From Nitrospira sp. ND1 (GTDB taxonomy: Bacteria; Nitrospirota; Nitrospiria; Nitrospirales; Nitrospiraceae), in NCBI RefSeq assembly GCF_900170025.1, contig NZ_FWEX01000006.1:2223625-2287624 (forward strand): 64,000 nucleotides of DNA, read 5' to 3'. Below the pieces are notes generated by a model. It saw nothing but the letters and a program-made list of their open reading frames with translations, searched no databases and had not been told where the DNA came from. Shown in pieces: positions 18,246-26,251 of the stretch; positions within the stretch are counted from its first letter, which is position 1, and each line of letters begins with the position of its first letter. The position numbers and the translations under genes were made by a program.

Positions 18246-18998
18246 ATGATGAATGTCATTGGACTGGGCGCAATCGCCGGTCTCATTCCGGTTTATCTCG
18301 GCATCCTTGCGGCCCTGTTTTTAGGCAAGGTCTTGCCGCGGACTTGGGAGGGCGGGCTGATCGGCGTGGCGAACGGTGTCTTGGTGTACCTCTTTTTCGA
18401 TCTCATGCACGAGGCGACCGAGCAGACCGGCGTACGTGATGTGACGTCGTGGGTGGTGTTTCTCGGGAGTCTGGGGGTGAGTTTCGTCGGATTGGTGGCG
18501 TTGGAATCGAGCCAGGTCTTCGGCGGGCGCTCAGGAAATCGCATGTTGTCTCTGCCCTACATGATTGCGGTGGGGATGGGCTTACATAATCTCGGCGAGG
18601 GGCTGGCCATCGGCGCCAGCTACGCCAGCGGTGAATATACGCTGAGCGCGTTATTGGTGGCGGGTTTCGGTCTGCACAACGGCACCGAGGGTTTCGGTAT
18701 CGTGGGCGCGGCCGGCAAAACGCCGATGTCCTGGCGCGATGTCTTCTTGTTGGGGTTAATCGCCGGGCTCCCGACCTGTGTCGGGACATTTCTCAGCGGA
18801 CAAGGGGTGTCTCCCTATTTCTCCATCTGCTTTTACGCGCTGGCAGCCGGTTCGTTGCTCTATGTGGTGCTCTCGTTGACGGTCATGTCGTATACGGCGA
18901 CGCGCCGGGTGCAGGTGGCGGCCGGGATGTTTGCCGGCATCAGTCTCATGTATGTCACTGCGATGGTGCTGACTCTGGTCAGCGGCGTTCGCAGCTGA
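18246..18998 (+). CDS. ZIP-family metal transporter
   Basis: A 250-residue inner-membrane protein with about eight helices. The ZIP signature histidine-rich helices are clear: HNLGEGLAIGASYASG and HNGTEGFGIVGAAG, which form the binuclear metal site for Zn(II), Fe(II) or Mn(II). The cytoplasmic loop between helices 3 and 4 is short and not His-rich. It imports divalent metal ions into the cytoplasm. Exact substrate cannot be read from the sequence. Confidence 0.88.
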   Translation: MMNVIGLGAIAGLIPVYLGILAALFLGKVLPRTWEGGLIGVANGVLVYLFFDLMHEATEQTGVRDVTSWVVFLGSLGVSFVGLVALESSQVFGGRSGNRMLSLPYMIAVGMGLHNLGEGLAIGASYASGEYTLSALLVAGFGLHNGTEGFGIVGAAGKTPMSWRDVFLLGLIAGLPTCVGTFLSGQGVSPYFSICFYALAAGSLLYVVLSLTVMSYTATRRVQVAAGMFAGISLMYVTAMVLTLVSGVRS

Positions 18999-19203
18999 CG
19001 GCTCCTTCCATCCGCAGTCTCCTTCCGGTCCGGTTGATGCGCATAACCTCTGCTCACTGTTCGCGCGGTTCACGGCGGGCAGTCATGGCGCTGTCTGGTG
19101 GTCTGACCACGGGGCCGGCGCTTCAATTGACCCCGCGACGCTCGGTTGTGTATAAAATGACCTGCTCGATCGGAAGGCTGATTTTTTTCGGGAGGCTCTC
19201 ATC

Positions 19204-20307
19204 ATGGCGGGACGGGAATTTCACGACGGTGCCACGGATGGCTTGGAGGCGCTCGAGCCTCTCGACCCCGAGAAGATTCATTCCTTTTCGGAACTGCTGG
19301 AGGCGATGCGGAAGACGGCATTCGGCGGCCGACGGCTGGGCGAAGCGTACGAAACACTCGCCGCGATGATCGAGGATTCCGATTGCAAGGTGGTGCTGAC
19401 CCTCTCCGGCGCCATGACCATCGCGAAGATGGGCAAAATCGTCAGCACGATGATCGACCGCGGCATGGTGCAGGCCATCATCTCGACCGGCGCGCTGGTC
19501 GCGCATGGCCTGAGCGAATCGGTGGGCAAGCTCCACTACCGTCACGAGGCGTCTCATAGCGACGAGGAGTTATTCCAGAAGGGATACAACCGCGTCTATG
19601 ACACCCTCGAAATGGAGTCGAACCTCAATTACGTCGAGCACGTCGTCTCATTGACATTGAAACGTATCAACACCGAGCAACCCCTCTCCTCGCATCTCCT
19701 GACTCGGGAACTCGGCAAGACGCTGGCGGAAGAATTTGAGGGCCCCGGTATCCTCAAGAGTGCCTATCTGAAAAATGTGCCGGTGTATATTCCCGCGTTT
19801 ACCGATTCCGAGATGGGGCTGGATGTCGGTACCTGGGCGATGGGCAAGCGGATGGATCAGGCCCGCAGCCAGGTGAAGGAAGGTGGAGACATGGCGGTTT
19901 TGCGCGCGCTGCACCAGACCTGTCCGGTCTTTAACCCCTACCTCGATCTCAATCACTATGCGGAAGAAGTCCTGGGGTCGAAGCGCCTCGGCATTTTCAC
20001 CATCGGCGGCGGGGTGCCGCGCAATTGGGCGCAGCAGGTGGCGCCGTATATCGAGATCAGCAACACGCGTCTGGGCCTCAACGTCCAACCGCCACGCTTT
20101 CATTATGGTGTGCGAATCTGTCCCGAGCCGGATTACTGGGGCGGCTTGAGCGGCTGCACGTATCAAGAGGGCATCTCCTGGGGCAAGTTCGTGCCCCCGG
20201 CCGAGGGTGGACGGTTCGCTGAAGTGCTTAGCGACGCCACGCTGGTGTGGCCGCTGCTCATGGTCGGCTTGTTGGAGCGTATCCCCGCCAAGAGTGTCCC
20301 GGCATGA
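19204..20307 (+). CDS. Deoxyhypusine synthase-like protein
   Basis: A 367-residue NAD-binding protein of the deoxyhypusine synthase family. It keeps NAD-site segments (LTLSGAMTIAKMG, ISTGALVAHG), the PAFTDSEMG equivalent, and the active-site lysine motif SWGK (EGISWGKF), followed by DATLVWPLL. Bacteria usually lack eIF5A, so this enzyme more likely transfers an aminobutyl group between polyamines, for example making homospermidine. That is inference, supported by arginine decarboxylase and agmatinase genes downstream. Its stop overlaps the next start (ATGA). Confidence 0.88.
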   Translation: MAGREFHDGATDGLEALEPLDPEKIHSFSELLEAMRKTAFGGRRLGEAYETLAAMIEDSDCKVVLTLSGAMTIAKMGKIVSTMIDRGMVQAIISTGALVAHGLSESVGKLHYRHEASHSDEELFQKGYNRVYDTLEMESNLNYVEHVVSLTLKRINTEQPLSSHLLTRELGKTLAEEFEGPGILKSAYLKNVPVYIPAFTDSEMGLDVGTWAMGKRMDQARSQVKEGGDMAVLRALHQTCPVFNPYLDLNHYAEEVLGSKRLGIFTIGGGVPRNWAQQVAPYIEISNTRLGLNVQPPRFHYGVRICPEPDYWGGLSGCTYQEGISWGKFVPPAEGGRFAEVLSDATLVWPLLMVGLLERIPAKSVPA

Positions 20308-20957
20308 CCCCCGTGACTACGTGGCTGCTTCGGGCCGGGACGTCGTGTTTCCTGCTCTTGCTTGTCGCCGGAGCGGCTCTGGCTGCGAGTGCGCCGGCGG
20401 TCGATCATCGTATGCGGGGCAAGGCGGATGCGCCGGTGACGCTGATCGAGTATTCAGACTTCACGTGCGGGTACTGCCTCAAGTTTTTCAAAGAAACCTG
20501 GCCCAAGATTCAGGCGCGGTATGTCGACACCGGCAAGGTGCGGTTTCTCTACAAGGATTATCCCCGCGCAGATCAGGGGCCAGGGGTCACCGCTGCGCTC
20601 GCCGCTCGTTGCGCCGGCGATCAGGGAACCTATTGGCCGATGCATGACCGATTGTTCGCGGCAGACGGGCGGTTGGATGTGGACAGTTACTCCCAACATG
20701 CCAAGGCGATCGGACTCGACCAGTCGCAATTCCGGCAATGTTTGCGCGATGCTCCGCATATGCAGGCGATCTTTCACGACCGGGATGAAGCGAATTCCTG
20801 GGGATTTCACGGCACACCCGGCTTCGTCCTGATGCGCACGGCCCAGCAGCCGACGACCAAGAATCCGGCTATTGCGATTCCCGGCGCGTTCCCCTTTGAA
20901 GCCTTCGAGGAAGAAATTGAGAAGCTGCTCGCGCCGGCGGGGGCGAAACAGAAATAA
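20304..20957 (+). CDS. DsbA-like thioredoxin-fold exported protein
   Basis: A 217-residue protein with a signal peptide (SCFLLLLVAGAALAA) and a thioredoxin fold with active site CGYC (DFTCGYCLKFFKETWP) and cis-Pro region GTPGFVL. The helical insert is typical of DsbA or DsbG-like thiol oxidoreductases (Thioredoxin_4). It acts on periplasmic disulfides. The ATG overlaps the stop of the deoxyhypusine-synthase-like gene, so this start is preferred over 20247. Its link to polyamine genes is unexplained. Confidence 0.88.
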   Translation: MTPVTTWLLRAGTSCFLLLLVAGAALAASAPAVDHRMRGKADAPVTLIEYSDFTCGYCLKFFKETWPKIQARYVDTGKVRFLYKDYPRADQGPGVTAALAARCAGDQGTYWPMHDRLFAADGRLDVDSYSQHAKAIGLDQSQFRQCLRDAPHMQAIFHDRDEANSWGFHGTPGFVLMRTAQQPTTKNPAIAIPGAFPFEAFEEEIEKLLAPAGAKQK

Positions 20958-21029
20958 TATTTCTCATGCGGAAGAAAGCCAGGACTGTGACGAGACTCAT
21001 CGTTTAGCCAGGAAAGAGGAAACTGCACT

Positions 21030-21308
21030 ATGGCGTCGAAACAAGCCTTTTGGTCTGTGCCTGCAAAGGATGGAGAACCCGATTTATGGGTGTGCATGTC
21101 CTGTTTGAGCGAGGCGTTTTGCCGGAAGGTGCCGATGCCGGCCTGTCCGACATGCCACGGCGTGTCGACCTATGAAGCCTTTACCTTGGCGGCGGTTCAG
21201 GATTGGGGAACCGAGGAATTAATCGCCAAGGCGGTGGCGGCTCAGCGTGATGCGGAGGCGATCAGTGCCGCAACCAACGTAACGCCACCACTGGAATCCG
21301 TGCCGTAG
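21030..21308 (+). CDS. Small zinc-ribbon hypothetical protein
   Basis: A 92-residue protein with two cysteine pairs (VCMSCLSE and PACPTCHG) forming a probable zinc ribbon, followed by an alpha-helical acidic tail. It is preceded by GAGGAAAC. It lies within the run of rightward genes between the DsbA-like and aldehyde dehydrogenase genes and is probably co-transcribed. No named family was recognised. Confidence 0.6.
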   Translation: MASKQAFWSVPAKDGEPDLWVCMSCLSEAFCRKVPMPACPTCHGVSTYEAFTLAAVQDWGTEELIAKAVAAQRDAEAISAATNVTPPLESVP

Positions 21309-21336
21309 CGATTCTCCCTCTCCTGGAGTAAGTCCG

Positions 21337-22767
21337 TTGGAAGATGGACGTCCATTTCTAATCGGCGGTCGGTGGTTTCACACCAGCACGACTGCTCCCG
21401 TATACAATCCCTATACAGGCGAGACGATCGCTCATGTCTGCCAGGCCGGCCTGGCCGAAGCGGAGGCGGCAATGCAGTCGTCCGTCGAGGGCGCGGCCGC
21501 GATGCGCCGGTTGTCCGGCTATGCACGCTCGACTCTGCTTCAGAAGGCCGCTCAGGCCCTCCAGTCCAGGCAGGAAGAGTGTGCACGCATCATGATGGCT
21601 GAGGCCGGCAAGCCCCTGACCGATGCGCGTCGCGAGGTGGGCCGTGCCATTCAGACGTTCTCGATTGCTGGGGAAGAAGCCAAGCGCATCGGGGGTGAAG
21701 TGGTCCCGCTCGATTGGTCTCCCGGGATGGAATCGTACTGGGGGGTGACGCGGCGATTTCCCATCGGACCCATTCTCGGGATTACCCCGTTCAATTTCCC
21801 GCTGAATCTTGTCGTCCATAAGGTCGCTCCGGCCTTGGCGGCTGGTAACTCGATTCTCATCAAACCGGCTCCGCAGACCCCCCTGACATCGCTCCTCCTG
21901 GCGGAGCTGCTTCTCGAAGCGGGCGTTCCACCGGGTGGTCTCAACGTGTTGCCCTGCGATAACCGGGTGGCGGAGCAATTAGTCGTCGATCCCCGGTTCA
22001 AGTTGCTGAGCTTTACCGGAAGCGCGCCGGTGGGCTGGATGTTGAAGGCCAAGTGCGGCAAGAAAAAGGTGGTGCTCGAATTGGGCGGGAATGCTGCCGT
22101 GATCGTCGAGCCGGACGCGGATCTGGATTATGTGGCGCAACGTTGTGTGACCGGGGGATTCAGCTATGCGGGGCAGACGTGCATTTCGGTCCAACGGATT
22201 TTTGTGCACGAGTCGATCGTTGCAGCCTTTACCGAGAACCTCGTGGCCCGTGTGGAGCGGTTGGAAACCGGAGATCCCGGCAATGAACGCACGGTCGTCG
22301 GCCCGCTCATTGATCCGGGGGCCGCGCAGCGCATCGAAGGCTGGATCGGGGACGCCGTGGCCCAAGGTGCCCGGGTGTTGTCGGGCGGAACGCGGGTGGG
22401 GTCGGTCGTGCGGCCGACGGTCTTGTCCCAGGTGACGCCCGCCATGAAGGTGTCCTGTCAGGAAGTGTTCGGTCCGTTGGTGACGATTACGCCCTATCGC
22501 GAGTTCGATGACGTATTGAAGGCCGTCAATGAGTCGGAGTACGGCTTGCAGGCGGGCGTGTTCACCAGCAACATCGGGCGAATTTTTCAAGCATTTGAGC
22601 AGCTGGAGGTCGGCGCCGTCCTGGCGAACGAAATTCCGACGTTCCGCGCGGACCATATGCCCTACGGCGGGGTGAAAGATTCCGGGATCGGACGTGAAGG
22701 GCTTCGGTATGCGATCGAAGACATGACCGAGCCCAAGTTGCTGGTCATGAACCTCCGCAGACCCTGA
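21337..22767 (+). CDS. NAD(P)-dependent aldehyde dehydrogenase
   Basis: A 476-residue soluble enzyme with the full ALDH plan: NAD-binding GITPFNFPLNLVVHK and FTGSAPVGW, catalytic Glu in LELGGNAAVI, and catalytic Cys in YAGQTCISVQR. The C-terminal EVFGPLVTI and PYGGVKDSGIGREG are present. It resembles the lactaldehyde/succinate-semialdehyde-type group. In this operon it might oxidise an aminoaldehyde from polyamine breakdown, but the substrate is inferred from context. The start is TTG at 21337, preceded by GGAGTAAG. Confidence 0.9.
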   Translation: MEDGRPFLIGGRWFHTSTTAPVYNPYTGETIAHVCQAGLAEAEAAMQSSVEGAAAMRRLSGYARSTLLQKAAQALQSRQEECARIMMAEAGKPLTDARREVGRAIQTFSIAGEEAKRIGGEVVPLDWSPGMESYWGVTRRFPIGPILGITPFNFPLNLVVHKVAPALAAGNSILIKPAPQTPLTSLLLAELLLEAGVPPGGLNVLPCDNRVAEQLVVDPRFKLLSFTGSAPVGWMLKAKCGKKKVVLELGGNAAVIVEPDADLDYVAQRCVTGGFSYAGQTCISVQRIFVHESIVAAFTENLVARVERLETGDPGNERTVVGPLIDPGAAQRIEGWIGDAVAQGARVLSGGTRVGSVVRPTVLSQVTPAMKVSCQEVFGPLVTITPYREFDDVLKAVNESEYGLQAGVFTSNIGRIFQAFEQLEVGAVLANEIPTFRADHMPYGGVKDSGIGREGLRYAIEDMTEPKLLVMNLRRP

Positions 22768-22941
22768 AAGGCCCTGGGGCGAGGCAAAAAAACCCTGCCG
22801 CCGTATTGCGGATGCCCCACAAACTTGATACAACTTTCGCGCGTGTCGCCGCATGATCAATTGCGTGGCACAAGGCTTGTGACAATTCTTCGAACACTCA
22901 GGGTGGAGTGATTTCGACGAGGGATGAAGAGGGAGACCTAC

Positions 22942-23517
22942 ATGGTACCAACACACATGTTTTTGACGAGGGGCGTCGGGGTGCACAAGGAAAAGCTGGC
23001 TGCGTTCGAGCAGGCCTTGCGTAGCGCCGGCGTGGCCTATTGCAACCTCGTCAGTGTCTCGTCGATTCTCCCGCCCAATTGCAAAATTCTCCCTCGCAAG
23101 CGTGGCGAGAAATTGTTGAATCCCGGTGAAATCACGTTTTGCGTCATGGCCAGATCGGAGACCAACGAGCGCAACCGGCTGATTTCCGCGTCGATCGGTT
23201 TGGCGATTCCGACGGATCGGGATACGTACGGCTATCTCTCTGAGCATCATGCGTACGGTGAAACGGACGAAGAGTCCGGAGAATATACGGAAGACTTGGC
23301 GGCACAGATGCTTGCGACCACGCAGGGCATCGAGTTCGATCCCGATGTGGCCTGGAAAGAGCGTGAGCAGGTGTTCAAGATGGGTGGAAAAATCGTCCGG
23401 ACCCTGAATATCACGCAATCGGCGGTCGGTCGTCCGAATCGATGGACGTGTGTCATCGCCTTGGCGGTGTTTATCCCCACGGAAAACATCCCCAAGAGTC
23501 TTCGAGACAAGGCCTAG
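22942..23517 (+). CDS. pdaD: Pyruvoyl-dependent arginine decarboxylase
   Basis: Converts arginine to agmatine using a pyruvoyl group made by self-cleavage. The cleavage site is visible in [14 protein letters not shown] (cut before the second of the two adjacent serines). Further family features are [41 protein letters not shown] and AEDL-type C-terminal helices. The length of 191 residues matches PvlArgDC. The ATG at 22942 has GGGAG about 7 bases upstream and is preferred over 22924. It lies 11 bp before speB, which takes its product. Confidence 0.95.
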   Translation: MVPTHMFLTRGVGVHKEKLAAFEQALRSAGVAYCNLVSVSSILPPNCKILPRKRGEKLLNPGEITFCVMARSETNERNRLISASIGLAIPTDRDTYGYLSEHHAYGETDEESGEYTEDLAAQMLATTQGIEFDPDVAWKEREQVFKMGGKIVRTLNITQSAVGRPNRWTCVIALAVFIPTENIPKSLRDKA

Positions 23518-23528
23518 CGGCGGGCGGC

Positions 23529-24461
23529 ATGGCGCTCCCGTCCGGATGGCTTGGGCAAGCCGACAACTTTCTGGGGATCGACGAACCCTGGTGTCATCCC
23601 GATCAGGCCGGAGTGTACGTACTCCCGGCTCCCTACGAACATACCTCCAGTTATATCCTCGGGTCCGATCGGGGCCCTTCCGCGATCATCGAAGCCTCCC
23701 AACAGGTCGAGTTGTACGATGAGACTCTACGCTACGAGCCCTACCGCGAATGGGGCGGCGTGGCGACGGCAGCCACATTGAACCTCGATGGGCGGGTCGA
23801 TGGTCCGGCCGTCCAGGCTATTCAGGATTTTGTGCAGCCGCATGTCGGTCGGGGGAAATTTTTGGTCACCCTGACCGGTGAACATACCGGCGCCTTAGGG
23901 GCGATTCGGGCGCATGCCCGGAATTATCCGGGTATGTGTGTGGTGCAGATCGACGCCCATGGCGATCTCCGCCAGGCCTACCAGGACAATCCATACAGCC
24001 ATGCGAGTGTGATGGCCCGTGTGGTGGAGGATGGGCTGCCCCTGGTACAAATCGGTGTCCGATCGATCAGTCCGGAGGAAATCGATCTCATTCAGAAGAC
24101 CCCACGGATCCATACATTTTTTGCCGCCTCGATTCTCGATCCATCCGGTCCCTATGAGGGGCGGGCCGCTCGTTGGATTCCCGAGGTTCTGGCCGCCTGC
24201 ACCGGGCCGGTGTACCTCACCTTCGATTGCGACGGGCTCGATGCGTCGCTCGTGCCGGCATTGGGAACGCCCGAGCCGGGCGGGTTGGGTTGGTACGACA
24301 CCCTCGCGCTGGTGACTGCGTTGGCAAACGGTCCCGGCATCGTCGGCATGGACATCAGCGAGATCGCGCCCATCGAAGGGTTTGTCGCGCCCCAGTTCAG
24401 CATCGCCCGCTTGATCTATCGGATGCTGGGTCGGATTCGTGCCGGCCGCCGCGTGTATTGA
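23529..24461 (+). CDS. speB: Agmatinase
   Basis: Ureohydrolase that splits agmatine into putrescine and urea. The binuclear manganese ligands can be read in LTGEHTGALGAIR (GGDHS equivalent), IDAHGDLR, and FDCDGLDASLVPALGTPEPG, and MDISEIAP closes the active site. About 310 residues, as usual for the family. The frame extends upstream over pdaD to 23442, but the start at 23529 just after pdaD gives the usual N-terminus. A strong terminator follows the gene. Confidence 0.94.
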   Translation: MALPSGWLGQADNFLGIDEPWCHPDQAGVYVLPAPYEHTSSYILGSDRGPSAIIEASQQVELYDETLRYEPYREWGGVATAATLNLDGRVDGPAVQAIQDFVQPHVGRGKFLVTLTGEHTGALGAIRAHARNYPGMCVVQIDAHGDLRQAYQDNPYSHASVMARVVEDGLPLVQIGVRSISPEEIDLIQKTPRIHTFFAASILDPSGPYEGRAARWIPEVLAACTGPVYLTFDCDGLDASLVPALGTPEPGGLGWYDTLALVTALANGPGIVGMDISEIAPIEGFVAPQFSIARLIYRMLGRIRAGRRVY

Positions 24462-24518
24462 CTCTCACATTGTGAAGCGTCTCTCGTTGGAGAGCGGAAT
24501 GGATCGCTCATGACTTAG

Positions 24519-24553
24519 AACACAGGCAATGAGAGAGCTCTGCCTGTGTTTTT
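24519..24553 (+). terminator. Rho-independent terminator of the polyamine operon
   Basis: A perfect 10-bp stem (AACACAGGCA/TGCCTGTGTT) with a 12-base loop is followed by a run of five T residues. It lies 58 bp after the speB stop and before rluF. Confidence 0.85.
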
Positions 24554-24637
24554 CGGTCGAGGTTTTTGTCCATACGCTCTTTGCGAGATACGACAGACGC
24601 TTCATGAGGGACGGCTCACGCGAGTTCATTCCCCGCC

Positions 24638-25348
24638 ATGCGCATCAATAAATTTTTCACCGAGCAGGGCCTGTGTTCACGGCGGGAGGCCGATCGCCTC
24701 ATTGCCGAAGGGCGGGTGACCATCAATGGCCAGGTGGCCAAGCTCGGCGACCAGGTCTCGCCACAGGATTTGGTCGCGCGCGATGGCGTTGTGCTGCAGC
24801 GCGGCAATCGCTTGGTGTATCTCAAGTATCACAAACCGGTCGGAGTGACGACGACCACCGAACTGCATGTGCGGCGGAACATCATCGCCGAAATCGGCCA
24901 TACGGCCAGAATTTTCCCGATCGGACGGCTCGACAAAGATTCTTCCGGACTCATTCTGCTCACGAACGACGGCGACATCGTCAATGAGATCTTGCGGGTC
25001 GAGCACGGACATGAGCGGGAATATCGCGTGGAAGTGGATCGGGAATTCGACGAAACGTTTCTCGTGCGGATGGCCCAGGGGGTGACCATTCTAGGGGTGC
25101 CCACCAGGCCTTGCACCGTGGCGCGTCTCGGCCCCCTTCGCTTCCGCATCATCCTGACGGAAGGACGCAACCGGCAAATCAGGCGCATGTGTCACGCGCT
25201 CGGGTATCGCGTCATGTCCTTACATCGCGTGCGGATCATGCACATTACCATTGACGGTTTGCATGTCGGGCAGTGGGTGGATTTGACCCACGATGAGCGT
25301 CGCCGGCTGTTTCAGGCACTCGGCAGGCCGGCGGATTCGTCGATGTAA
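24638..25348 (+). CDS. rluF: RluF-like 23S rRNA pseudouridine synthase
   Basis: A 236-residue enzyme with an N-terminal S4 RNA-binding domain (MRINKFFTEQGLCSRREAD) and an RsuA-family catalytic domain. The catalytic Asp is in FPIGRLDKDSSGL, and TEGRNRQIRRMCHALGY is the family's conserved arginine motif. The HKPVGVTTTTE segment and the SLHRVRIMHI C-terminus fit RluF (position 2604) better than RluB or RsuA. Its target base is inferred from this similarity. Confidence 0.88.
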   Translation: MRINKFFTEQGLCSRREADRLIAEGRVTINGQVAKLGDQVSPQDLVARDGVVLQRGNRLVYLKYHKPVGVTTTTELHVRRNIIAEIGHTARIFPIGRLDKDSSGLILLTNDGDIVNEILRVEHGHEREYRVEVDREFDETFLVRMAQGVTILGVPTRPCTVARLGPLRFRIILTEGRNRQIRRMCHALGYRVMSLHRVRIMHITIDGLHVGQWVDLTHDERRRLFQALGRPADSSM

Positions 25349-25392
25349 GCAGGGATGGGGGCGTCGGGAGCAATTGCTGGGATTGCGAACGG

Positions 25393-26151
25393 TTATCCCT
25401 CGCTCGGCAGGCCCCTCGTTGATCCAGGATGGGGCGTTTCTTCAGGTCGTGAGGAGGGCAGTTCCCGTACACGCGCCGGGCGGGCGAGAAACAGGTTCAG
25501 CAGCGCAATGAAAAAACTCCCGCCTACGATCCAGTAGCCTGTCCTCACAATTGTCTTTGTGCCTTCGTCGCGCATGTCTTTCGAGACTTCCGCCACGGTT
25601 TCCAGCAGGCGATCCAGCGCGAGGCTCACCTGCATGACTTTCGGTCCGCCGTTGTCGGCCGCATGAATTTCGGCTTTGCGCCGAAGTTCCGTCGCTTCCG
25701 CCGCCGATCCTGCCCGCCACTCTTGAGACAGCAAATCGATCGTCTTGCTGGCGACGTGAAAGTATTGATCGAGGCTTTCACGAACCGCTTGTATGTCTTT
25801 TTCTTCGCTGCGTCCGCTTCGCGACACGCGCAGACCGGCTGCGGCATAACGATCGACGGCATGTTGAATGCGCGCGCGTTGCGTCGGCAGCGATTCGGTA
25901 ATCCGTTCGAAAATAGTCTGATTTTCAGCCTCCAAGGACCGAATGATCGTATTGCGATATCGGATGACGTCCGCTGAAATATGGGCGAGATCCACCGCGC
26001 CCAGGGTGTACTCCGCATACATGATGCGCAGGTCTTGGTCGATACGGCTGAGCGCCTGGCCGCTGACCCATCCCAACCCCGCGATCAGAAGACTGATGAG
26101 CAGTTGGTTAGTAGTGGGGAAAGACAATTTCAGGCGTGATGCCAATGACAC
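25393..26151 (-). CDS. Four-helix-bundle membrane sensor-like protein
   Basis: About 252 residues. One N-terminal membrane helix (LLISLLIAGLGWVSGQ) is followed by a long periplasmic helical region (IDQDLRIMYAEYTLGAVDL through SKDMRDEGTKTI). This region resembles the four-helix-bundle ligand domain of chemoreceptors. A second membrane helix (WIVGGSFFIALLNLFLA) and a short Pro/Arg-rich tail follow. There is no HAMP, kinase or MCP signalling domain. The GTG start at 26151 has AAAGGAA upstream. It is the last gene after the ABC pair on the same strand, so it may be an accessory subunit. Confidence 0.65.
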   Translation of the reverse strand: MSLASRLKLSFPTTNQLLISLLIAGLGWVSGQALSRIDQDLRIMYAEYTLGAVDLAHISADVIRYRNTIIRSLEAENQTIFERITESLPTQRARIQHAVDRYAAAGLRVSRSGRSEEKDIQAVRESLDQYFHVASKTIDLLSQEWRAGSAAEATELRRKAEIHAADNGGPKVMQVSLALDRLLETVAEVSKDMRDEGTKTIVRTGYWIVGGSFFIALLNLFLARPARVRELPSSRPEETPHPGSTRGLPSEG

Positions 26152-26251
26152 AAGCGTTCCTTTCGTCAGGCTGCAGGCCACACCTCGCGCCCAGTCTAGC
26201 AGATCGTTCGCGAAGAAAGAAATCGAGCCTGTTTTGATGCAGAACCGGCCG

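Noticed and set aside
22866-22880. Near sigma-54 element (TGGCACAAGGCTTGT) before pdaD
   Set aside because: The -12 GC is replaced by GT and the pdaD gene lies within a co-directional operon, so the match is probably chance.
21979-23418. 479-codon open frame on the minus strand
   Set aside because: It lies opposite aldehyde dehydrogenase and pdaD, which have clear active-site motifs; the antisense product is His/Arg-rich without any domain.
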